DNA from: Carposina sasakii
Lineage: Eukaryota > Arthropoda > Insecta > Lepidoptera > Carposinidae
DNA length: 64,000 bases
Direction of reading: 5' to 3'
Assembly (NCBI GenBank): GCA_014607495.2
Contig: CP053169.1
Span: forward strand, 1,736,001-1,800,000
Positions 13,401-25,400 of this stretch are shown piece by piece. Numbering within the stretch: the first letter of the stretch is position 1; each line of letters opens with the position of its first letter. A model generated the notes under the pieces. The model was not told the origin of the DNA, made no database searches, and was given only the letters and a program-made list of their open reading frames with translations. A program made the translations under genes and the position numbers.

Positions 13401-16400
13401 TGGACATGTAGCGGAGTCATCTATTGGTCGCAGACAGAACCAAAGTCCAATACAAATCCTAGAACGCAATATCGAAGTTTTTAACCTATTGGAATTATAA
13501 ACAAGGGCCAAGCAAGAACTTCTAGCTCTATGGGTCCGGAAGCGCTTCCCATTCGTACTACTAAGATTCGGCAACATTTTCAACTGGATTCGTTAGGTAC
13601 CGCCCACTAGATTTTTGTATTTGTGCCCGAACCGGTGAGCACCCTTTACCACAACCGGTGAAACTACGAGTAGGTCGCGTAGAAATTGCAATATCATTGG
13701 GTTTTCTAAGAGGTTCTTTGACTTCATTTATCTATGTATAGATTTACCGGTTAGTATACCATTAAACTGAGATTTAAATAACGTAGGATAACGTTTGAAG
13801 TAAATCAAGAGCGATGTACATTTATTATATTCATTCGTGTTAATCAATAAATCAGTCATGCTGCTTTTACTTGTCACATCTCAACTTTCCCTATAATTAA
13901 TCAGTAATGTATTGAATATATACGTACCCATTTAAACCACCAATGTATACCAATTGTATTTCATTCGAGCATGAAGTGTGCAAAAATCACCCACGATTTT
14001 TCTATGGTTATTTGTAAATCCTGGTAAGTATTACATACCAGGATTTTTTTTGCTATTTTTATCGTCATACGTTTCCGAAAACTTTACGCGAATCATCTCA
14101 CATCACTGGGCATCATTTCATAGTCTCCACCTGGAACCTAACCTAACCTATGGGAAGTGTCTGGTTTAACAATATTAGGGTCCAAAGTCTTAGTAAACAG
14201 ACTGTCCGTTTTTCTGCATAAATGCACACCCTACGCGCTCTAGCAGGATTTTTTTCACGAAAAATAATCCTAAAAAAAAAAATCTGTACACATAAACACT
14301 AGACACTATTTTCGCACGATCAAGGAATTTAAAATTTTTTTTCGAGAAAATTTTTAATTTTTCCCAAAGCATATTTGATTGGCAAAACTTGAACTTTTCA
14401 TATATTTCATGTCATATGAATACGATACCACCATATACGTTAAAGTGGTATGGCAGAAGTGTGCAAAATACACACCCACATTTCTATGTTATTGTAAACA
14501 GGTAAGTATTACATATAGCAATGTTTTACATCTCATAAATAACGGGATACCAGAAAGTCAAATAAGCAGGTATACCTAACCTACCATGCATGCATCCTGT
14601 CATAAGACCAAGTAACTTGACACCCTGGACAAGGCTGAATTCATCAATTTATGTCGTTTACGGCCAAAAACAAAACTAAAGCCTTCTCTATTAAATTCCC
14701 TAGTTATTACATAGGAATAGCGGCGACGCTGTGTGGTTGATAAGTTGGTGGTTTTACACCGCCAACCACGTAACTGTTGCATCAACCGCTGGTTGCACGC
14801 GATATCTTTGTCCATTCTTTGTCCCTTTTATGATGCCCACAAAACGAAGATAATGTTGTAAAAAAAAAAAAAACCCGCAGATAATCTGTAGTTATTTTTT
14901 CGGTGAATGATACACTAGAACACATCAGCTGCATCTCCTTCCGTGCATGTCGTAAGAGTCGACTGAGGAACGCTCATAACTTGTCAACAAGCTTTTAAAT
15001 CTGATACCGATAAGCTAAAATCTATTATTCTATTCTAAAGTTGACTATAAGAGCATATTCGTGTGTAACGAATCATATTCTTCTATGCTGCTCTAGGAGT
15101 GAAAAAAACGTATAATACTACAGCTGCTTCTCTTCCCGGGCATACTGTACAAGTCAGTAGAGGGACAAGAGGGTCTTGGTGATTTGTAGGCGATGGGCTG
15201 ACCACCTGTCACTACTAACCGAACTTGTACAACTATACCCTCAAAATTAGTCAGAAGTGGCACCACGTGGTTCTATCGGCCCTTGGTGCTCTGCCTACCC
15301 CGTAAGGGATAAAGGCGTGATTTACAGGGGTAACAAAATGGGAAAAGCTCTGCCTACCCCGTAAGGAATAAAGGCGTGATTATATGTATTATATTATATA
15401 TCATATTATATATATGTTTGTGTAATCTTTGCTTGCATTGGCCAAGGAATAGCCAAGTATCTGATCATCAGATAACACATCAGAGCTCTTATGTACGAGA
15501 CTATTCTTAGATTTTGCCATCAATTTATCGAAAATACAAAGTTCCACATCTGATACGGCCTGGGCAGTAATTTGGCAGAAAGCCTGGAAAACTTAATTAC
15601 TCGTAGCTGTGTAAGTACCCAAAACTCTTTCATCTCATTAATTGGAAAACTTTTAGCCAAGGTCAGAAACATCGAAAAAGCTTTTATTATGATTGTTCAG
15701 GAAATTAATCACAGTACCATGCCAATAATAATAATAATAATTCATTTATTTGGCCAAAATAATATTTTTACATTACATAGTTTGCTACATAGATATTTAT
15801 CTATAGCCCCACACTAGAATATCCATAGATATCATCTAGTGAATATCGAATATCCATCAATGGGAATATCCATCTTTCTAAAATACGCAGTGTATATAGC
15901 GACAATAGTGACTAGACGAAACAATAGAATGGCAAAAATAAAAGAATATGACAAAAAAGAACAAAATTTAAGAAAGAAACATCGAAAAATAAATATCGAT
16001 GAGAATAAAACAAAAAGAATATCCATAGAATATCCATCAGTAGTAATGATAAAATAAAACAAATTATTATGTTCTCTGAACTGGATACTTATGTTTATTT
16101 ATTTATTTACTTTAGGTACCATTAACAGATAATAGCCTAAGAATACAGTATAAGGTATATTATGGTTTAGGGCTGACCATTATCCTAAGTAAAAGTTAAG
16201 ATACTGTCATATCTGCTAACAATAAATCTTATAGACTAAAACTAGGAGGAAATACATAGAAAGTTGTTAAATTGTTAAAAAAAATATATGTACCTATATT
16301 TTATTTTTATTCTTTATTGTACCTACACACATAAATAGAAAACAGGCGATAAGCTAGCAACTAGTCACTGATCGTTTACATCTGTCTGTCCCAGGTAAAC

Positions 16401-19400
16401 GTGGGTGTGGGAACTGCTTTATGATCCTGCTGGTTACCCCATTTCGGAAACAAGCCGTGTCTATATCTAACCCAATATTTCCTCCTCCAGGTCTACACTC
16501 AGACCTCTCCCTCACGTCCCTCGACGGCGAGGAGGGCGAGGTGCTCCGCCGAGGCGCCCTCGCCGCCGCCTGCGCCGACGCCGTGGCCGCCTACGCCGCC
16601 CTCGAAGGCTCCAGAGTCAGGGACTCCATCGCCGCCCACGCCAGAAGGGCTATGGAGCGGGAACGCCAGATTGACGAGAAGAACGATATCATTGCTGATT
16701 TGTCTTCTAAGGTAAGTCCAGCAGCTTCTTGGGCTAGTCTTCCCTAAAATTTCCAGCAGCTGTTCCATTGATGATTTGGCAATAGCACTACTGCGAATAA
16801 ATTAGGAAGGGGAAACGGACTGCCCACTGTTACCCTACACTACTACTATAAACCGTCGACAATCGGGAAATATAATAGGAATATTGCAAATTTTCTAAAA
16901 TTTCGAATTCGCACTAGTTCCATTACAACATTACATGTACCATACATTTTAACTAGTGATCAATTACCTAGTATTTGGATTAGACTGCGTTTTTCTGCAT
17001 AAATGCACATTAGGGTACTATAAAGGATCAAGGTATGGCATACTTACTTTATTATACGGTTAGACAAAAAAAATCCTGTATACCTAATATCATAAATTAT
17101 TATGCTTTAAGAAAATTATGTAGGTATTTCTCTGGAAACCGTATCATCTATATCATACTCGTATGCACCCACAGTCAAAACATTTCAAAAAATTAATCTA
17201 CAAAAACGCATTATCCAGGTTTACTGACACGACAAGTAAACAAGTAATACCCTAATGATATAATGCCCACAGGTAACCAAATATACAACTATCTCATAAG
17301 TCGATTATCGAATACTCGAGTAGCGGCGCACACGATGGACTACGGGGGTATCTTACTGGAGCACGATCCTGAGACGAGAAAGAAGATAAGGGGAATCTAT
17401 GTGCGAACAATTCTGTAAAGAAACATGAGGTCGATCATGTCTCTACGCCTGCTCAAATCAGCTTAAAGTACTCCAGCCTCTCGTTATAGGATTTATATTT
17501 CTTCGCTAACTCCTGCAGAATGCCAAATGATATGCGAACCCTTCTGTATCCTTTCAGCCGCAAGATGGGTAGCATAGTGCGGTCGCCATACCACACTACA
17601 GTACTCGAGACTACTCCTCACTATAGGCTGTTTAGAGAATACTTTTGTTTTAGGTGAGTGGAATACTTCTAGTTCGAAGAACAAATCCTAGCATTTGTAG
17701 GCCACCCTGTCCATGTGTGGTACGAAGTAAGCTTCTATTGTAACTCCCAAATCTCGAACTGTACCTCCTTCAGTTGAATGCCATCAATTAATAGGTTGAT
17801 GGTATAATGTTATGCTTACGTGTGAACCTTATATAAAGCATTTTTTAAGATTAGACACATTTTATTATCGCTTGGCACCACTGAAAAAGTTCACTCTGTA
17901 GGAGCGCGACGTCCTCTAGCGATTGGACTGTGATAGACAACTTGAGGTCATCTGCAAACATGTAAGGGGTGCGAATCGTATGATGGATGGGATATCATTT
18001 ACAAAGACGTTGAAGAGAAAAGGACCCAGATGAAGCCCTGGGACACCAGATGTAATTTTAGTTACGTCAGATTGATATCCATTAACTACTACATGAAAAT
18101 AGCGATCCGTGAGATATGACTCAAACCACTTAATATATACCGTACCTGCACAACTTCCTTAATAATATTGCATGGGAGACTTTATCTTATCCGTGTAGAT
18201 GACGTCGTTCTCAAGGGACTCCAACAGAGGTTCGACAAAAGATACCAAATTACTGTCTGTCGATTTTCCTAAGGCATGTTGGTGAGAGGTTAGAGTTTTT
18301 TGAAGAACGTTTGGACCGTTGGATAGATCACCGAGAGCACCTTGGCAACCGTTGATAGTATCGATATAGGCCTTGAAATTATACCCACATAGGATTCTCC
18401 TCGGATTTTAATGACAGTTGCTACGTCCATTTGGTGGGAAAAATCCCTGTGTTAGGGATTGTATACGGTAGATGTGATAGTTGCGGCACAGGAACGTATG
18501 TATAATGGTAATACCATCTGGCCCTGGCCTTTTGAGATTCTAAACCCTTCAGTTTTGCAGCTATTCTTCTATGTTTTACAATAGTGTCTATGAAACGAAC
18601 TACGAAATTGAAGGAACTAGTTCGCGTAGTTCACCTGTAAGAGCGCTCTTTTGACCTAGTTCTTTCACGAACTACACAAGACTAATGTGAACCCCCATCT
18701 AAAAAATCAGGAGCCGCCCCTGCTCGAGTATGTGTTGCAATGTCTGATAGGCTGTTACTTTTTTAGCGTTTTCAACAATATTGCCATATTTATGTATTAT
18801 TCCGTATTAACCACGACTAATATCGCGTACAAGGTCCATGAAAAATGAGGCTTATGACTTAAGAACAAGTATCCACGCTACAAAATGCTACAATTACAGT
18901 TTTTAACCTCTTTCTCTTGTAACCAGTTCACACAAACAGTAAATATCATCGTACGAAATTGGATTGTCGCCGAGATACACGCGAGCTCACGTACTAAACT
19001 CCGTTTCATAGGTTCCTATGCCTGATATCGGGACTAACATTTTTTGTATGCAGTGACACAAAAAATGTGTTCATACACATAGTAACTAGCGCCATCGTCC
19101 AAAGGAACTTTAAACGGTGAAACGCATTCTAGCGGGCAAATCGATTGTATCTGCTCGTATCGATTGCGGCTTAAATCGATTGGTATCGATTCGTAAACGA
19201 TTGTGCGTTTTGTTCACCGTTATGGCTAGTCTACATACTTCACGTCGAACTCTTTTAGACTAGTGACAATAAACTACGCGAAATCTCCAGTGATTTGCAT
19301 TGCCGTACAACGTGGCAATTATTTTGCAGTCCACTGCTGGACGTAGGCCTCCCCCAGGGTACGCCACAAGGCTATGCACTGCCATGGGGGGATTTTTCCT

Positions 19401-22400
19401 ATAGTCACCACGCTGGGCAGGCGGGATGGTGACCGCAGTTTGTATTTTGGAATATGTTGTCAACACGGGAGGCGCTGCTGCCCACCTCCCGGAAACCCTT
19501 AATCGCCTCGTACGATACCCACGGGTAGACATGGGGTGATACGAATTCTACTCTGCCGTCATCACGCGGGTAGTGTGTAATATTACAAGGGTAGGTTTGT
19601 TATGTAAAAGTAACTCAGTATGACATTGGTAAGGCTAAGGTCCACAATTTTTCTGTACCATTCACGGTCATGAAGCTTACTATTAACGCCGCACGATCCA
19701 TTTAATATACCGAAACATTAAACGAAGTTGGGCGTTTTTCCACTAGACGACACGCCAACGACACGACCACGACAACGACACGACCACGACAACGACACGA
19801 CCACGACAACGACACGGCTTTTTTGGCAGCAAAAAAGGATTTAGTAGTACCTATGGCTCGGCCCCATACCATCTAGACTAGAATATGATGAAATATCGTG
19901 GTCGTATCGTCTAGTGTCCGTGTGCCCGTTGTCTGCTTATATCTATTGACACTTTTTTGTCAAAAAAATCGTCTGTAAATACGTGATCGGGTGAATTCCG
20001 CTATGACGTGACAAGGAACGGCCTTTTATCAATGAAATTGGGTGTTGGCATAAGGTTTCTTCTGTCTGGACTTGTGACCAAATATTTTTTCTAAACGGTA
20101 TTTCGTCTACTACAGAGTCACACATCATTGTTCTTCACATTTTTAGGGTTCTGTACTCGAAGGGTAACAATGGGCCACTATTACTAAAACTTCGCTGTCT
20201 GTCTGTGCGTCTGTCTGTCAGCAGGCTGTATCTCAAGAACCGCGATAGCTATTATATGTAGACAGTTTCGGTTTTTTTTGTATTTGTTTTTTTAACGTGC
20301 AAGATCGGCACTCAAAGCTGACAACTTGTGATCGCGATCACAGATAAACAACTAGGTACAGTCGCAATCTCGGGAACCAGGATGGTTAGACAAAGTAAAA
20401 TCGTTTATAAAAAAGCTTCAGTATAAAAAACCGTTTTTTAGAACAAGCTTTTATTATTTGTTAATAAAATGAACTTATCAAACAAACGAGCCCAAACTCG
20501 ATAGGGTTGCGTTGTTTAATTACGAAGTTCCTATGGCCACCTTCCAGCTCCATCATCAGATTAGCTCCATGACATAATAATATTGCACTGTCATCCGATT
20601 TATATATGCATGCAAAATTTCGGCCTAATCGGAAACCGGGAAGCGGATCAAATTTAACTTGCAAGATTTGGTTACAGACAACGGGACAGGTGAAACTAAA
20701 TAAAAGCTTATAAAAATCCATGGAGAAGAAATAAGAGAGGAGTAGCGGCTAAGTATATTTTCATACAAATATAGTGTGCCGCGGAGCGGGGGTGAAGTAT
20801 GGGACGAGGGGAGCATTGAACACTGTAGCCCTGCCCATTTACATAGAAACCACCCTGTAGTGACTAGTCAAACTACTTGCTCATTATCAGTATGGTTCAA
20901 GATTGTTTTACTAGTGCAATTACTCATCGCTAGATGGCAATATTATACTACGTTTTAGTAAAAAAGTACCCTGATAAAAGCGCTAGTGTCTTTGTAATTT
21001 TAATACGGTTACCTTTCGGAGCACAAGCGTGTGGTTACAGCTACTGCGTTACACTGGCGCTGAATCTCCTCTATCATGACGTCATGGCCTCACGATTGCC
21101 ACACGACTCACTTCATTGTCCCACCTCCTCTTTTATCCCTTTTTCATGTAAAAACCTCTCTAATCTCTTTACACTAACGCCTCTGGTGGCAAAATCATTC
21201 GCGACGGCTCCCATTGGAGCAAACGTGGCGGTGACCTCTATTCTATCGAAAAATAATGTTCGGTACTACATCTAAGGCCCCATATCTAGCCCCAGTGGAC
21301 ATCTAGAATCCATTTTTAAAATGATACATCTTAATGGCCAATTTCAATACAAAAGAAAAAGATCAAAAAGAATCTCTGATTTTTTAAAATCCGAATTTGA
21401 AATTTTGTATGAAAACAATGGAAAATTTAATCTGAGCATTTAATCTGAAATATCGTTATTACAGTTGGCTGTAAAAGTAGTATAAGTAGTAGGTACGAGT
21501 ATTTGCTATAACTGAACCGAAAAATATGGCCAACATTACGAACTAAAAATATTCAGTTTTTATTCTCTCTATTAGGTACTGGCATAAAATACCGTGTACC
21601 TACTAGGAAAGTTATCTTCGTTCTAGATCTTTCCCCAATAAAAGTTTCGGACGCGTCCTCAATAACGAGGCCTTTTAGTTAACCTATGAGAAAGTAGGTA
21701 TGTTAATGTTTTTTTATTCTTTCTACCTAAACTATAGTGGGTATAGTTTTTCACCAGTTAGCCTATTAAGTTCCACCCATGTTGTAAGAGATGAGCCTAC
21801 CGCCGCTTTTCGGACACAAATACAACAATCTAGCTCCCAGTAACGAATCCAATAGGAATATCATCAAATTCGTCTGAGAATATGAATACATCAAAATACT
21901 CGTAGTTTAACGTATACGTATACAAACAAAAAACGTTGCCAACACGTGACTCGTTAGTCCCTAACAAGATTTTAGTTAATCCCTTAAGAGGGTTTTGTCA
22001 GGATTAGTGTCGTATGAAGATTGCATCGTAAAGTATTAGCAAAAACGTGACCCTAGAACAAATTAAGGGTTTCACGGGACAGCAGGGGTGTTATCATGTA
22101 CGTATATTACATTGCATGCTTCATTTTTTGGCGAAACAAGTCTCTAAGTTTGTGCGTATGTAAGGATGTTTGTTGTTCTTTCACGCAAAACCTACTGAAT
22201 GGATTTTGATGAAACGATGGTGACGAAGTTAGTTATCTATAAACATACATACACAATACATAAAATAATTTAATGAAGGAATTTGACTGTTTGATACTTT
22301 GTTATCGTGAATCAGCGTCGATTGGTCTTCAAGAAACTTGAAGTTAGTCATTCGTCACATATCGATGCGTACATTGCACGTTCTACTGTTATTTTTCTTC

Positions 22401-25400
22401 TGTGATTTGTACAAAAGTGGTGATTTTCGTAGTCTGTAGATACTCAGCAATATGAGTCATATTATCAACCGAATAAGGCAGATATGGTGCTGGTAACATA
22501 CGCCCACTTGCGCCTATAAAGTTGACTTACAAGGACTTAAAAGCAATTGACCTCAGCCTTATAAAACAATAAATGGGCTACAAGTATAATAGTGTTATAT
22601 GTAGCTTGTATTAGATAGGTAGGTTTCTAGTTGTACCACCTTCTTGTTTGTTTGTACAGGCGGAGGAGTGCATGATATAATATAGATAAGTACATAGAAA
22701 AGTCCTTCAAGGGTTTTGACGGCCTGCATGACCACGCATCGTGGATATCGTATCGTCTCTATACAAAATTCAACATGGCGGCGGCTATATTTATCGTATT
22801 TACAGGCTAAATGTCGATCAATCGGTTTATCATTTCGTGTTTCGCAGGTCATGCTACTTGGGCTGGTGTAGTTGGTAGTGACCCTACTTGTGACGCCATA
22901 GGTCCTGGATTCGAATCCCGGTACGTGCAAACATCAATTTTATGAATATCGATGTTTGTTTCCGAGTCATGGATTTTTCGATACTTAACTATGTATTTAT
23001 GTATCTTCCGTTGCTTAGTACCCACGACACAAACCTTAGGCATCTTAGTGTGGGTATTTAATTACTTCTTGCTAACAGTGATTGAGTTACGAGACATCTC
23101 TAACTGTAGACCTCAAAAAGAAGCTCAATGTCGCGCAGCGAGCAATCGAGAGAGCAATTCCCGGGGTTTCTCTGCGTGATGGAATCAGGAATGAGGGAGA
23201 TCCGTAGTCGAATGAAAGTCATCGACATCTAACAAGCTAAAGTGGGCAGGGCACATAGCTTGAAGAACCACTGATAGTCGATGGAGCCGGAAAGTTCTAG
23301 AGTGGATACGCATGTACCGGCAAGCGCAGTGTGGATACGAGTAGTCCATCCGTAAGATGGACGAATGACCTAATGATCGCGAGTATCTGTTGGCAGGCCA
23401 CTTCCAACCGGTCGCAGTGGATAATCGGGGAGTTCTATGTTCAGAAGTTGATTTAATGGTTGTAATGATAATGATGAGAAAATTTACGATTTAAGACTTG
23501 GCGCACTGATTTATTATAAAAAACATAAAATTAGGCCTCTATCCCTTACGGGGTAGGCAGAGCACCAAGGGCCGATAGAATCACATGGTGCTACTTCTGA
23601 TCAATTTTGAGGGTATAGTTGAGATGTACAAGTTCGGTTAGTAGTGACAGGTGGTCAGCCCATCGCCTACAAAACACCAAGACCCTCTTGTCCCTCTACT
23701 GACTTGTACAGTATGCCCGGGAAGTTAACGCAATTACCTGCCACAAAAAATAACCCGAACACAGGTTCCATGACACCTAACCTCATGTATTAACAGTAGC
23801 ACTGACGTCATAACCAAGCCGTGTATGACGTCATAAGGTTGTCGACCTCAGGTCTAGCGTGGTCAACCGTTGCCTAGGTTTCTGATTCTAGAATTAAAAC
23901 TTTAACTGCAGTAAGGCCTACCCCTACCTATTATTATGTGTACGTACTTGGGGATTCGGCGGGAAAAGCTAGAAGGGTGCAGGTGTAATTTTCTTGTGAA
24001 AATCAAAAATTATTTGTAAATGGCTTTCATGTGTCCGTAAAGTGATGTTTTCTGGTTAATAAGTTATATTTTGATTGCTAAGTAAAGGTCTTGTGATGTG
24101 AATCTAGTGCGTGTGCATGGTTTTATACGCAGGTACCTAAGCCGAGTAAAACTTTAGCCGGATTACGATCTCTTCATGGGCGCATGTAAGTTGTTTTTGC
24201 AATAATTTTTCATTTTGACTAACTTTACACTTGTTCTTGAGGATTTTCCTGACGTTTCCATTTATCATCATCATTATCATCCATCATAAATTCAGAAATC
24301 ATTTACTAAAGACAATGGCTGTATGGGCTTAGTTCCCCTTGCCTTTCCTTCGGGATAAACTAAATAAATAAAAAAAGTGTACCTACTTGGTATTAGATAT
24401 TTGTGAACTCTTTCCATGTTATTACTAAAGAATTTAAACAATGTCTAAATGTAATGAATTTTCCATACCTACACTTTGCAGTTGTCAAATGGCATTTTTA
24501 AACAGTGTATATCTGTAGACGCCGTTTGTAATAATACTACCCATAACACAGTTAATACAAATTTAATACAAAGTTAATAGTTGTCTTAGGTAGAGAAATT
24601 AACGTAAGCGCAAATAGCAGCATTAAATTTAAATAAGTACCTACTACCTAATGGATCCAAATGAATGCCTTAAATGCGCTTAAAACTTGCAAAGCTTTAT
24701 ACTTATTGCAACTACCTAGGTTCATTCAGCACATCATCATCATCATCAGCCTATTGCAGTCCACTGCTGGACGTAGCCTCGCCCAGGGCACGCCACAAGA
24801 CTGCAATTATTTGCCCATAGCCACCACGTTGGGCAGGCGGGTTGGTGACCGTAGTTTGTATTTTGGAATATGTTGTCAACACGGGAGACGCTGCTGCCCA
24901 CCTCCCGGAAACCCTTAATCGCCTCGTACGATACCCACGGGCAGACATGGGGTGGTACGAATTCTGCTTTGCCGGCACCACGCGGCTGGTTCATTCAGCA
25001 CATTGCATACAAAATACATACAGCCTAGTAGGTAATTATTTTTAGCTATAAAATAGAGGCGATAACAATAGTGATTCAAACAGCCAATCTCGTGAAAGTT
25101 GTAACCTTGTCTTTAAAATGTTTGTCCCCAAGGTCGAAGGTTTATTTTTATGTTGAATCAGTAAAAACGATGCTATTAGTCGACACAAGGGCACTATGTA
25201 AATATTTGTTTGCCCTTGACTTTCCCATAATAGTAAAATGTGTATAACAATACAATGCAGAATAAGATAATGTACATATTACAACGCCCCATATTTATTA
25301 TGCAGCTTACGATTATCTACTACATAATGAACCGTCGTCGCGTCGTCACCCTTATGGGCCCTATGTGTAGGTAAACTTTGATTTAATACAGACAATGCTG

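Noticed and set aside
15832..16062. Overlapping frames on opposite strands of 72 and 76 codons
   Set aside because: An A-rich plus strand without stop words on either side gives both; peptides are low complexity.
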